Source: Lyngbya confervoides BDU141951
GTDB lineage: Bacteria > Cyanobacteriota > Cyanobacteriia > Thermosynechococcales > Thermosynechococcaceae
Reading direction: 5' to 3'
Assembly (NCBI RefSeq): GCF_000817775.3
Contig: NZ_JTHE03000035.1
Location: forward strand, 1-60,004
Length of the DNA stretch: 60,004 nucleotides
Shown here piece after piece: positions 33,588-42,094 of the stretch. A model generated the notes under the pieces. That model was given only the letters and a program-made list of their open reading frames with translations, searched no databases and had not been told where the DNA came from. Numbering within the stretch: the stretch's first letter is position 1; the number at the start of each line of letters is the position of its first letter. The position numbers were made by a program, and so were the translations under genes.

Positions 33588-34465
33588 TTCATTCAGCCTT
33601 CTTGCTTAGTATGGTTGGGGTGGCTTGGGGACTGCGCCACTGTCGCCTAAGCCGCTTATTGGGTTCCGGGGGAAAAGATCAACGCAAGTCCCTCACCATT
33701 TCTCAACGGTGGCTATATGCTCTCCTGGCGCTGACCGTTCCTCCCTTAACACTTCTGATGAGCGTGGTGTCTATTCTGATCATGGGGCCTTGGGAACAGG
33801 GAATCCCTGCTTGGGAAGGCTGGCTTACCTATGGACTGTGCTGGTTGATCCTCCTCTATGGGGGAGCCTTGGGGATTGATCTTCTCTGGTACAACCACCT
33901 CATCCTGCGTCAAATTCGCACCTGGCCTCAGAGGACGGTGCAAGGACAATCCTGCCGAATTCTGGAGACCCCCCGGCGATTTAGTGGACTCTTTGGACTT
34001 TGGCACTCAGAATTGGTCCTGAGCCAGGGCCTATTGGATCAGCTTCAGCCTGCCCAGGTGGCCGCGGTTTTAGCGCACGAAAAGGCCCATCTGTTCTATT
34101 CAGATATTGGCTGGTTCGCGTTGATCCACTGGCTGAGTCGGATGTTTGGCTTTCTCCCCTTCACGGAAACTCTCTGGAAAGAACTGCTGTTGCTCCGAGA
34201 GCTGAGAGCAGATCATTGGGCCGCTCAGCGCACTGACCCCTTTGTCCTGGCGGAATCTTTAGTTCAGGTTGCTCGATACCCTTTGCTGTATCGATCAGAC
34301 TTGTGTGCCACCCTCGGCAGCGAAGTACCTCCCTCCCGACTGCAAGAACGCGTCCAGGCCCTGCTGAATCCCCACGTGGCTCAGGTGAAAGCTTCAAGGG
34401 TTTGGCTAATCTTAGGCAGTATATTCGCCTGTGGACCGTTGCTTCTCATTCCGTTCCACCGTTAA
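33584..34465 (+). CDS. M56-family membrane metalloprotease, PetP-like
   Basis: The 293-residue protein has membrane segments near the N-terminus (HSAFLLSMVGVAWGL), around residues 45-65 (YALLALTVPPLTLLMSVVSI) and 75-100, and at the C-terminus (VWLILGSIFACGPLLLIPF). The catalytic zinc site is VLAHEKAHLFYSD (HExxH), with a downstream glutamate in LLLRELRADHWAA. This is the BlaR1/MecR1 type M56 peptidase without an extracellular penicillin-binding sensor. Overlap with the BlaI-type gene by four bases argues for coupled translation and a protease-repressor pair as in PetP/PetR. Copper would be the signal by analogy. The symbol petP is avoided because it also denotes a cytochrome b6f subunit. Confidence 0.78.
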   Translation: MIHSAFLLSMVGVAWGLRHCRLSRLLGSGGKDQRKSLTISQRWLYALLALTVPPLTLLMSVVSILIMGPWEQGIPAWEGWLTYGLCWLILLYGGALGIDLLWYNHLILRQIRTWPQRTVQGQSCRILETPRRFSGLFGLWHSELVLSQGLLDQLQPAQVAAVLAHEKAHLFYSDIGWFALIHWLSRMFGFLPFTETLWKELLLLRELRADHWAAQRTDPFVLAESLVQVARYPLLYRSDLCATLGSEVPPSRLQERVQALLNPHVAQVKASRVWLILGSIFACGPLLLIPFHR

Positions 34466-34558
34466 CTTCTGAAAATGCGTGATTTCTCGGAAATACAAAT
34501 TGATATACCCAAAGAAAAATAGGGAACGATCAAGGTAAGTTCCCCAGTTTTCCAATCT

Positions 34559-35209
34559 ATGTGTGCCCCCTCCCTGTGTCTGGGAGTCTTCGATCGAAGA
34601 CTCTCTTATTCTTGGCTGTTTGCTTCGATCTGGTGGATCCAGCGGCTTCGTCGCGGGACGGCGATCGCCTGGCGCATCACCACAACGAGCCTGGGACAGG
34701 GGTGGTCTAAGCTGGCTTGGGGATGGGGGCAAGCCCATAGCGTCACCCCTGGAGATGAGGATCGCCAGAGCCACGCATCCCCCGCTGCCGTCGTGGGATA
34801 TTTCGGGGCGGTGCAGCGAATTTTAATCATTGACGATGCTCCCGATAATCGGGCTGTACTGCGTTACCTTTTAGAATCTTTGGGATTTCAGGTTATTGAA
34901 GCGGAAAATGGCGAACAAGGACTATCCCAGGCTCAAACCCAGCCCAATTTAGTCATTACCGATTTAGACATGCCCGTGCTGGACGGCTACGGCTTTTTGG
35001 CCGCCCTGCGCGCTCAACCGGCCCTGCGATCCCTAACGGTCATTGTTTGCTCTGCGGCCCTTTCCGCTGGAGAGCGCCAAAAAATCCTGGCGGCAGGAGC
35101 CAATGATCTGCTGCCCAAGCCTGTGTCAGAGTCGGATCTGCTGCACATTCTCAGGCAGTACCTTCCCATCCGCTGGCGCTATGCTTCGGATTCCGAAGAG
35201 TCAAGATAA
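34559..35209 (+). CDS. Response regulator with an unusual N-terminal extension
   Basis: The C-terminal ~125 residues are a complete receiver domain: ILIIDDAPDNRAVL (acidic pocket), phosphorylation site in LVITDLDMPVLDGYGFL, VIVCSAALS (Ser) and LLPKPVSESDLL (Lys). No output domain follows. The first ~85 residues (from ATG 34559) are rich in Trp, Arg and Ser and resemble no domain I know. GTG codons at 34793 and 34811 are alternative starts that would leave a bare receiver of CheY type; neither has a strong ribosome site. It is transcribed in the same direction as the PetR/PetP pair about 95 bases downstream. The cognate kinase is not evident. Confidence 0.72.
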   Translation: MCAPSLCLGVFDRRLSYSWLFASIWWIQRLRRGTAIAWRITTTSLGQGWSKLAWGWGQAHSVTPGDEDRQSHASPAAVVGYFGAVQRILIIDDAPDNRAVLRYLLESLGFQVIEAENGEQGLSQAQTQPNLVITDLDMPVLDGYGFLAALRAQPALRSLTVIVCSAALSAGERQKILAAGANDLLPKPVSESDLLHILRQYLPIRWRYASDSEESR

Positions 35210-35232
35210 CCCATCTGCGCGCCGCCACGGAC

Positions 35233-36852
35233 CTAATCCCCCGAATGATGCCAAACAATGGGGGCAATGGGGTGAGTATGGAATGAACCGTCGGAATAGG
35301 GGCCTGTGGTTTCCGCATCTAGAACCTGGATCACGCGCTGATGTACCCGCTGTGCCTCCTCCGGTGAGTTCCCAATACTGGTCATACCCAGCTTGCCAAA
35401 CTCCGAAAGACATCCCATGAGATGAAACACCGTGCCAGTTTCACTGCCGGTATCAAAATGCAAGCCATGGTGGGCAATGATATCCATCAAATCCGTCGGC
35501 ATCAATCCCCGATAGGAATCCCGCTGTAGATTATCGGTTGCCAGATAGTACTTGGCCGCCCCCTGCTTGCCCAGAAAGAGACCCGATTCAGCAATATAAT
35601 CCCCGTTGGTGAGGAGTTTAAGGGTCATAAATGGATGGGTGGTTCCGCCTTTGCGCAGATTGATTTCAATGGCGTCTAAGGTCCAGTGAACTTCCCCGGA
35701 GGGGAGAGGATGGGCCACCGCCACAAAATCCACACCGTAGCGCTCCAAGACGCCCAGCTTGCCTAAATATTCTCCAATGCGCTGGCCGTAATCGTGGAGC
35801 ATTAATCGATAGGCCACATCGGCGGGAAAATGACAGCCCAGATAAATCTGTCCGCTGGGTCCCCCCAGAATCTGATCGTGGGTGGACAAAATTTCCACGC
35901 TGCCATCGGGATTGATCTGCCCCTGTACGCTGGGCGATCGCTTGGTCTCTCCTTCAATGAAGGCCTCCACAATGACGCCTAATTCTTGAATCTGCGCTTG
36001 AAAGCTCTCCCAGGTTTCGGTAGGCGACTCAAAGGCCATATGGGGAAGGCGATCGCGGATATAGCCCTGCCGCTGATCGAGGGCCCACTGGCGGCTTTGA
36101 TCCAGGGGCAACAGGCTCAAAATGGCGTTGCCCTCTCCCGAAAACCCTTCATTGAGCTTCACCACCAGCCGCTTCAGGTCGGGGTTCCGATGCCAAAGCC
36201 GAGCGGCCTCTAGCACCAGGTCCTCCTGATTGGCCAGCAGCAAGCTGCCATCGGGATGGGGAATCGCGCAGTCCCGGAAAACCTGACGGCTACCGCTTTT
36301 AGTGCCCCACTGCAGCAGGGTGGGGTCAGCCGCAAACAGAGGAATATTCAGCCGCACCGAGAGTTCTTGCTCCAGGGCGGTGGAATTGAAGCAGACCATA
36401 TAGGCACAGTCAGGACGCAGGGCCGTTTTAATCCGCTCAATCAGCCGGGGACGCTCCAGGATTTTCTGGCTCAGGGGCTTGAGGGACAAATCGTAAATGG
36501 GCAGCAGCAGCAGGCGATCGCGGGCATGGGAGAAGGGAATCCCCGGCAATAGCTGCAAATAGTAATCAATGACGATGGACGGTAGGGGCTGAGAGGTCAC
36601 AAAAATCAGTCGCGCCCGCGGATTGCGTAACCGGATCAGGGAGAATAGCATCCGCTCTTCGTAGTGCAAAAAGCCCTCAATTTTCTGAAGTTCCTGCTGA
36701 TCCAGACTAAAGGAGGGCACCACTAAAATATCCGTATTGCCATAGCGAGCGTCACGGATAGTGGCCCAGCGATCGCGCAGCTGAGCCTGTAGACGGCGGA
36801 AATTATGGGCCAGATCAGGGGATAACTCAGGGGACATCTCACTCGGGGGCAT
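35233..36852 (-). CDS. ATP-grasp ligase related to PGM1-type peptide ligases
   Basis: I take the ATG at 36852 as start (539 residues), with ATG 36837 possible. The protein has the ATP-grasp sections: LKRLVVKLNEGFSGEGNAIL (ATP-binding lysine and glycine-rich loop), ELGVIVEAFIEGETKRSPSV, then YGVDFVAVAHPL and the metal-binding IEINLRKGGTTHPFMTLKLL. The N-terminal ~180 residues form a Rossmann-like pre-grasp part (TDILVVPSFSLDQQEL, RLIFVTSQPLPSIVIDYYL). Homologues are annotated as peptide ligase PGM1-related or carboxylate-amine ligase. Substrates are unknown in cyanobacteria. The open frame continues upstream of the chosen start through a Cys-rich run, discussed in the findings. It is divergent from the CopA-like gene. 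Confidence 0.75.
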   Translation of the reverse strand: MPPSEMSPELSPDLAHNFRRLQAQLRDRWATIRDARYGNTDILVVPSFSLDQQELQKIEGFLHYEERMLFSLIRLRNPRARLIFVTSQPLPSIVIDYYLQLLPGIPFSHARDRLLLLPIYDLSLKPLSQKILERPRLIERIKTALRPDCAYMVCFNSTALEQELSVRLNIPLFAADPTLLQWGTKSGSRQVFRDCAIPHPDGSLLLANQEDLVLEAARLWHRNPDLKRLVVKLNEGFSGEGNAILSLLPLDQSRQWALDQRQGYIRDRLPHMAFESPTETWESFQAQIQELGVIVEAFIEGETKRSPSVQGQINPDGSVEILSTHDQILGGPSGQIYLGCHFPADVAYRLMLHDYGQRIGEYLGKLGVLERYGVDFVAVAHPLPSGEVHWTLDAIEINLRKGGTTHPFMTLKLLTNGDYIAESGLFLGKQGAAKYYLATDNLQRDSYRGLMPTDLMDIIAHHGLHFDTGSETGTVFHLMGCLSEFGKLGMTSIGNSPEEAQRVHQRVIQVLDAETTGPYSDGSFHTHPIAPIVWHHSGD

Positions 36853-37031
36853 AGGGCGGGTGCAAGCACAGGGGCCAAGGCAACAGCAGGTGCAGGGACG
36901 TTCTCGATACCCTGTCTGTTCACGATAAATCTTAACCGGGGTGACGGGTCTATTTCTCCCTTTAGTTTTAAGCCTGGGCCGGGTCAATTCCTGGATTTTT
37001 GCATAGGATAGAGCCGAGGCCTCCTCTGAGA

Positions 37032-38372
37032 ATGGTTTCAATGCCCCATCTGCAACTGCGTCTCAAAGGAATGAGCTGTGCGGCCTGTGCCAGCACCATT
37101 GAGCGCGCGCTGGCCCATATTCAGAAGCTCGCTGACCGCATCACGCGCTGGTTTGTGCCAGCGGTCATTGCCATTGCGATCGCCACCTTCCTCCTCTGGC
37201 TAAATGTGGCGGGCAATCTCACCCTGGCAATCCTCACCTTGGTGAGCGTGCTGATTATTGCCTGTCCCTGCGCCCTAGGACTGGCTACCCCCACTTCGGT
37301 CACCGTGGGCATTGGCAAGGGAGCCGAATATGGGATTTTAATCAAACGTGCCGATAGCCTGGAACTGGCCCACCAGGTTGACACCATTGTGTTGGATAAA
37401 ACCGGAACCATCACCGCCGGGCAACCTGCCGTAACCAATTTTGAGGCTGTAGCACCCACCCACCCCCTGTCGCGAGACCAGCTTCTCCACCTGATGGGCT
37501 CGCTAGAGCATCACTCCGAACATCCTCTGGCCGAGGCCATGGTTGCCTATGCCCAATTAATCAATCCCCCATCCAGCATTCCCGGCCAAGCCTGGGCAAC
37601 GGTGGACCAATTTGAGGCCATTCCTGGCCGAGGGGTTCAGGGATACGTCGAGTCCCGTTGGGTGCAGGTGGGTACCGTTAGCTGGATGGAGGACCAGGGC
37701 CTTTCCATTCCCACGGTCGTCCCTCCCCAACAGTCTGTTTGGGAAGATCAGGGAAAAACTGTGGTTCTAGCGGGGGTCGATGGCCAGGTTGTGGGTCTCA
37801 TTGCCATTGCCGATCCGATCAAACCCACCTCTGGCGATGCCATCTGGAGCCTCCAGTGGCTGGGGCTAGAGGTGGTGATGCTCACGGGCGATAACCCGCG
37901 CACTGCCGCTGCGATCGCCCAGCAGGTGGGCATTAAACGCATCTTTGCCGAAGTGCGCCCGGACCAAAAAGCCACCACCGTGCGTCGCCTCCAGGAGGAG
38001 GGCAAGCGTGTGGCCATGGTGGGCGATGGCATCAACGATGCTCCGGCCCTGGCCCAGGCCGATGTGGGGATGGCCCTGGGCACAGGAACCGATATTGCCA
38101 TTGCCACCGCCGACATCATCCTCATCTCTGGGGATCTGCGCGGGATCTGCACCGCCATCGAGCTCAGCAAAGCGACCATGGGCAACATTCAGCAAAATTT
38201 ATGGTTTGCCTTTCTCTATAATGTGGCCGGCATTCCGATTGCGGCGGGGATTTTGTTCCCCAGGTTTGGGTGGCTCCTCAGTCCCATCCTAGCCGGAGCC
38301 GCGATGGCTTGTAGTTCGCTCTCCGTCGTCTCAAACGCCCTGCGACTGAGACAATTCCAACCGCGACTCTAG
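37032..38372 (+). CDS. CopA-type copper P1B-ATPase with a large internal deletion
   Basis: The product starts like a heavy-metal ATPase (LRLKGMSCAACASTIERAL), but after residue 28 jumps to IQKLADRITRWFVPAVIAIA, the segment that normally follows the actuator domain. It thus lacks most of the HMA domain, the first four transmembrane helices and the TGES actuator loop, roughly 300 residues. What remains is intact: CPC copper site (IIACPCALGLATP), phosphorylation loop VLDKTGTITAG, nucleotide-binding SEHPLAEAM, TGDNPRTAAAIA, GDGINDAPALAQADVG and the last two helices. It has 446 residues against about 750 in the family. Normal transport is unlikely without dephosphorylation by the actuator. A recent in-frame deletion, or an assembly error, should be considered. 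Copper-related genes lie nearby. Confidence 0.85.
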   Translation: MVSMPHLQLRLKGMSCAACASTIERALAHIQKLADRITRWFVPAVIAIAIATFLLWLNVAGNLTLAILTLVSVLIIACPCALGLATPTSVTVGIGKGAEYGILIKRADSLELAHQVDTIVLDKTGTITAGQPAVTNFEAVAPTHPLSRDQLLHLMGSLEHHSEHPLAEAMVAYAQLINPPSSIPGQAWATVDQFEAIPGRGVQGYVESRWVQVGTVSWMEDQGLSIPTVVPPQQSVWEDQGKTVVLAGVDGQVVGLIAIADPIKPTSGDAIWSLQWLGLEVVMLTGDNPRTAAAIAQQVGIKRIFAEVRPDQKATTVRRLQEEGKRVAMVGDGINDAPALAQADVGMALGTGTDIAIATADIILISGDLRGICTAIELSKATMGNIQQNLWFAFLYNVAGIPIAAGILFPRFGWLLSPILAGAAMACSSLSVVSNALRLRQFQPRL

Positions 38373-38454
38373 GGAATGTCCGGTCCCCATCCACTGCCCA
38401 AGGTTGAATGCTAGGATAAACGACGTCTGAGGATGTTTGTTTGCCCCTTTGCCA

Positions 38455-39216
38455 ATGTCCCCACCCTTCGACTGGATCTTTTTTGACTGCTTTAACACCC
38501 TCATCGACGATTTTGATCCCCATGGGGATGAGTCTGGCCTGGGTCCCATGCAGCATCTTCCAGTGAAAGCCGGGCTTTATGCAGATGTGTATGAACTGCG
38601 GCGAGATTATCTGAGCTGGCGTCAGCAAACCGTGAAGGCCCAGCCCGAGGAAATGCCCATTCAGGATCGGCTCCGGGCGCTGCTAGAACGGCGATCGCCT
38701 CCCCTTTCCACCGCAGCCTTAGATCAGCTGGTGACCCAGATGGTGGATTGTTTTATCCAAACCTATCCGGCCACCCTGCGCCTTCCGGCCGGGGTCCAGG
38801 AGATGCTCGGTCACTGGCGTGGCACGGTTTCCATGGGCGTTGTGTCAAATTTTCACGTGGGCGCCTTGCCAGAGCAGCTTCTAGAGTCCTTCGGACTGCG
38901 CCAATATTTTGATTTTGTGGTGGACAGCGCCCAGTGTGGCTATCGCAAGCCCAGCGATCAAATTTATGCCATTGCAGCGGCCACGGCTCAGGTTCCCCCG
39001 GAAGAGTACCACCGTATCTTGTTCATTGGCGATCACCTCCAAAACGATTGCCTCAAACCTCGAACCCTTGGCATGAGCGCCGTCTACTTTGACCGAAGTG
39101 CCGTTCGTCCTCGATCTGCAAGCGCCCCTGAGAACATTCCTGCCATTCAGCACTGGGATGACTTTCGTCAGGAAACTTTGCCGCAGATCTTGGGATTATC
39201 CTCCTCCCCGCCATAA
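38455..39216 (+). CDS. HAD-superfamily hydrolase
   Basis: The ATG at 38455 is used; the upstream TTG adds six unconvincing residues. The 253-residue protein has the HAD motifs: IFFDCFNTLIDDF (nucleophile Asp, with Phe at the usual acid position, as in haloacid-dehalogenase-type members where this is an aromatic residue), VSNFH (motif II), YRKPSDQIYAIAA (motif III Lys) and LFIGDHLQNDCLKPRTLGM (motif IV). The helical cap lies between motifs I and II. This resembles the HAD-IA subfamily of phosphatases; the natural substrate cannot be told. It starts about 80 bases after the CopA-like gene and is followed by a transaldolase-like gene, without signs of an operon. Confidence 0.83.
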   Translation: MSPPFDWIFFDCFNTLIDDFDPHGDESGLGPMQHLPVKAGLYADVYELRRDYLSWRQQTVKAQPEEMPIQDRLRALLERRSPPLSTAALDQLVTQMVDCFIQTYPATLRLPAGVQEMLGHWRGTVSMGVVSNFHVGALPEQLLESFGLRQYFDFVVDSAQCGYRKPSDQIYAIAAATAQVPPEEYHRILFIGDHLQNDCLKPRTLGMSAVYFDRSAVRPRSASAPENIPAIQHWDDFRQETLPQILGLSSSPP

Positions 39217-39331
39217 TTTTTTTGAGCCTGCGGACGATTTTCGTATAATTTAACGACAATATCACTGTCCCTTTCAGCAGGGTTTATCCTACTGGAACGC
39301 AGACCAATCCTCCCGCAAGTGACCCGCTAAT

Positions 39332-39979
39332 ATGGCTTTTTACCTGGATTCTGCTGACTTATCGCAGGCTCAAGCAGCCATGGATTGGGGCTGGGTGCAT
39401 GGAATTACCACCAATCCAACGCTGATGGCGCAACAGTCCCAGTCCCCTGAACAGATTCTGGCCCAGCTCAGGCGGATTTGTCGGGGAGAGCTGTACTATC
39501 AGCTCATGGCACCTGACCTGCCGCAAATGATCCGCGAAGCTCACCTGGCCTACGACATTGTGGGACCGCAGCTGGTCTTGAAAATTCCAGCAACGCACCA
39601 TGGCTTTCGGGCGGTAGCTCAGCTTGCGCCACGGATGACCTGTTCCGTGACGGGAATCTACAGCGCGGCCCAGGCGGCCATCGCTCAGGCGGCCGGGGCA
39701 ACCTACGCCATTGCCTACGTTAATCGCGCCACTCGACTGCTGGGCAATGGGATTGAACTGGTGCAGGGCATGGCTCAGGTGTTAGCCGGTACCAAGACGC
39801 AAATTCTGGCGGCCAGCCTCAAAAGTTCGGAGGAAGCCGTCGCTGCCCGCATTGCAGGGGCCAAGCACCTGACGCTTCCCTATGATTTGCTCAAAACTCT
39901 GGCTGACCATCCCTTATCCGAACAAACGGCAGCAGCCTTTCACCAATCCGGACGGGGGCTGAATCTTGAAACCCACTGA
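39332..39979 (+). CDS. Transaldolase / fructose-6-phosphate aldolase-like protein
   Basis: The 215-residue protein has the compact TIM barrel of the TalC/FSA group: FYLDSADLSQAQAAMDWGWV, HGITTNPTLMAQ, then LVLKIPATHHGFRAV, in which the lysine is the Schiff-base residue, MTCSVTGIYSAAQAAIAQAA and ILAASLKSSEEAV, all in the usual order. Such enzymes transfer or cleave dihydroxyacetone units between sugar phosphates; which donor is used here is unknown. The length equals that of bacterial FSA and short transaldolases, shorter than the classical cyanobacterial transaldolase TalB. Its last codons nearly touch the next gene, a proline-rich protein on the same strand (ATG one base after the stop). Confidence 0.86.
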   Translation: MAFYLDSADLSQAQAAMDWGWVHGITTNPTLMAQQSQSPEQILAQLRRICRGELYYQLMAPDLPQMIREAHLAYDIVGPQLVLKIPATHHGFRAVAQLAPRMTCSVTGIYSAAQAAIAQAAGATYAIAYVNRATRLLGNGIELVQGMAQVLAGTKTQILAASLKSSEEAVAARIAGAKHLTLPYDLLKTLADHPLSEQTAAAFHQSGRGLNLETH

Positions 39980-39980
39980 C

Positions 39981-40631
39981 ATGAAAACATCCCACCTCTC
40001 CGTGGCCGTTCTCTTTACTGAGTACCGCAAAAAAGTTCTCCAAAAGCGCGGCGTACTTTGGTTTCATGCAGACTACGGGCATTCTCCGGAAAAGATGCCG
40101 CCGCCCCCGGACCCAAGCTCTCTGCTGGAAGAGATCCCGGGGCCTGAATCTCTCCCGCTGGAGGAAATCGTGCATCGCCCTCCCCCCTCGTTTCAGGAGG
40201 GCGTTGACCCGCGATCTCTAACAGAATCAGCGCCATTGGGACTGCCCGTGTCGCGTAGGTCTGAACCCGATTCGCTGGCCCCCCTGGACCAGATGAGGGA
40301 TCTGACCTCCTCCTCCCCTGTCCATCTTTTTCCCTTCTCGCCGCCTGCCACGGTGCCGCCGCCTGCCACGGTGCCGCCGCCTGCCATGGTGCCGCCCCCG
40401 GAGGAGATGCCCGCCCCCTTTGATCTCCATGAGCTAGACAGTGGCGAACTGGAAGTTCCCCCCCTTGCGATTCGCGAGCAAAAGCCCACCTTTTATGAGC
40501 GCATTGGACCTGAGCCACCGCCCACCCCGGATCCGCCAGCCCTGGAAACAGACCCCACCCCTGACCTGCCCAACTCCGCTGACCAGTCTTCGGCTGCGAT
40601 CGCCAAATCTCGACTCAAAAACTGTCTCTAG
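39981..40631 (+). CDS. Proline-rich protein of unknown function
   Basis: The frame starts at ATG 39981, one base after the aldolase stop, and encodes 216 residues. Only the first ~35 residues look foldable (LSVAVLFTEYRKKVLQKRGV); the rest is rich in Pro, Glu and Ser, with poly-Pro runs and three tandem ATVPPP-like hexamers that come from an 18-base DNA repeat. No signal peptide or membrane segment is evident. Codon use and the HIP1-containing 3' end agree with a real gene, but low complexity makes this uncertain. I do not recognise the family; a scaffold or linker-like role is only a guess. The MFS gene follows at 40663. Confidence 0.45.
   Translation: MKTSHLSVAVLFTEYRKKVLQKRGVLWFHADYGHSPEKMPPPPDPSSLLEEIPGPESLPLEEIVHRPPPSFQEGVDPRSLTESAPLGLPVSRRSEPDSLAPLDQMRDLTSSSPVHLFPFSPPATVPPPATVPPPAMVPPPEEMPAPFDLHELDSGELEVPPLAIREQKPTFYERIGPEPPPTPDPPALETDPTPDLPNSADQSSAAIAKSRLKNCL
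40341..40394 (+). repeat. Three tandem 18-base repeats in the proline-rich gene
   Basis: Units at 40341-40358, 40359-40376 and 40377-40394 (CCGCCTGCCACGGTGCCG, the third with one change) encode the PPATVP-type hexamer. Such repeats vary by slippage, so copy number may differ between strains. Confidence 0.85.
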
Positions 40632-40662
40632 CCGCTGCCTTTCCCCTGTTTATCCATTCCCT

Positions 40663-41901
40663 ATGACTTCCAACCCTATCCAAGGTGGGGCTGCAGCCAG
40701 CGCCAATCCAAAACTCCCCCTTGGGTTTTGGATTATGGTGTTTATTGCATTTATCAATGCGGTGGGATTTACGATTATTATTCCCACCCTCTATCCCCTA
40801 GCCAAGCAGTTTCAGCTGACGGACTTTGAAGCGAGCCTTTTGAGTACCGCCTACGCCGGATCGCAGTTTCTTGCCACCCCCGTACTGGGTCGCCTTTCCG
40901 ATCGCCTCGGGCGCAAACCCTTGTTGATTCTGAGTTTACTGGGCACGGTGGCAGCCAACCTCCTGGCCAGCCTCACGCCCATTGCCTGGCCCCTCTTCGC
41001 AGCTCGCATCCTGGATGGCTTAACCGGCGGGAACACCTCCATTGCCCAGGCCGTCGTCAGCGACCTCACTTCTCCGGCCCAGCGCGCTAGAGCCTTTGGA
41101 CTGTTCGGGGGAATTTTTCGATTGGGATTTGTGGTCGGACCGGCCCTGAGCTACTTTGCCCAGTCCCTGCCGCCGATCCCCGGTGTTTCTTCCCTAGGGA
41201 TGAGCTTCATTGTCTCGGCGGCGATGGCGCTTTTGGCTGCGCTGTTCACGCTGCTGCTGCTGCCAGAAACGGCCCAGCAGACTGAACCGTTTCAGCTGCG
41301 ATGGCAAGACTTTGGGCTGGCTAAGGTGTTTCGGGCCGCGCGCCACCCCAACCTGGGGCCCATCTTCATTCTGACCTTCCTCAATGGTGGCACCTTCACA
41401 ATTTTTACCTTTGCCTTTCAGCCCTTTTTTCTGAATGTGCTCAACCAGGATGCCAAAGCTCTTGCGGTCGTCTTCGCTGCCATCGGCATTCTGGGATTCA
41501 TTGCCCAGGCATTTCTGCTGGAGCCGCTGCGACAGAAACTCTCCCTCCAAAGGGTCTTGGTCACCAGCTTGGGTCTGCGCGGGCTGATCTTTCTGGCAAT
41601 TCCCACCTTTCCCACCCTCGCTGGATTTACAGCCATTATTCTGCCCTTCGGGATTATCAACGCCTTTCCGATGCCCATCATTGACACCCTGCTCTCCCTG
41701 CGAGCCGATGAAAAGCAGCAGGGGGAAGCCCTGGGAATCAATTCTTCCTACCTGAATATTTCCAACGCCCTTGGGCCGGCGGTGGGGGGATTCTTAGTGG
41801 GATTAGGCTATCAAGTGCCCTTCTGGACGGCGGGTGCCCTGACCCTCCTCACCGCCGGGTTTTCCCTGAGCCTGAAGCCAACGCCACAGTCCCCAGCCTG
41901 A
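40663..41901 (+). CDS. MFS transporter of the TetA/drug-efflux type
   Basis: The ATG at 40663 gives 412 residues with 12 predicted membrane segments; residues upstream in frame overlap the previous gene. The signature between helices 2 and 3 is GRLSDRLGRKPLLILSLLGT, followed by helix 4 ARILDGLTGGNTSIAQAVVSD and the AFGLFGGIFRLGFVVGPALS motif C of antiporters. These are typical of the DHA1/TetA group of proton-coupled drug exporters; the actual substrate is unknown. Helix 7 onward (IFILTFLNGGTFTIFTFAF) is regular. It stands 30 bases after the proline-rich gene on the same strand. No dedicated regulator is adjacent. Confidence 0.88.
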   Translation: MTSNPIQGGAAASANPKLPLGFWIMVFIAFINAVGFTIIIPTLYPLAKQFQLTDFEASLLSTAYAGSQFLATPVLGRLSDRLGRKPLLILSLLGTVAANLLASLTPIAWPLFAARILDGLTGGNTSIAQAVVSDLTSPAQRARAFGLFGGIFRLGFVVGPALSYFAQSLPPIPGVSSLGMSFIVSAAMALLAALFTLLLLPETAQQTEPFQLRWQDFGLAKVFRAARHPNLGPIFILTFLNGGTFTIFTFAFQPFFLNVLNQDAKALAVVFAAIGILGFIAQAFLLEPLRQKLSLQRVLVTSLGLRGLIFLAIPTFPTLAGFTAIILPFGIINAFPMPIIDTLLSLRADEKQQGEALGINSSYLNISNALGPAVGGFLVGLGYQVPFWTAGALTLLTAGFSLSLKPTPQSPA

Positions 41902-41910
41902 GGGACCAGA

Positions 41911-41964
41911 CTGTCTTGGGTGCGGTCTGTCGGGCGCGGCCTGTCTTGAATAAGGACTGTCTTG
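41911..41964. repeat. Degenerate CTGTCTTG direct repeats
   Basis: CTGTCTTG occurs at 41911-41918, 41941-41948 and 41957-41964, with a related CTGTCGGG at 41927, in the spacer after the MFS gene. The spacing is irregular; meaning unknown. Confidence 0.45.
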
Positions 41965-42094
41965 ATCGCCAAGGACGTCAAGGCGAATCTAGGGGACCAG
42001 CTAAAGACAGACCTATACAGTGGCGCCATCGCCCCTCACAATGGAAACATGGTTGGATATTGTCAAAGATACAGGACATAGATGAGTGATAGAC

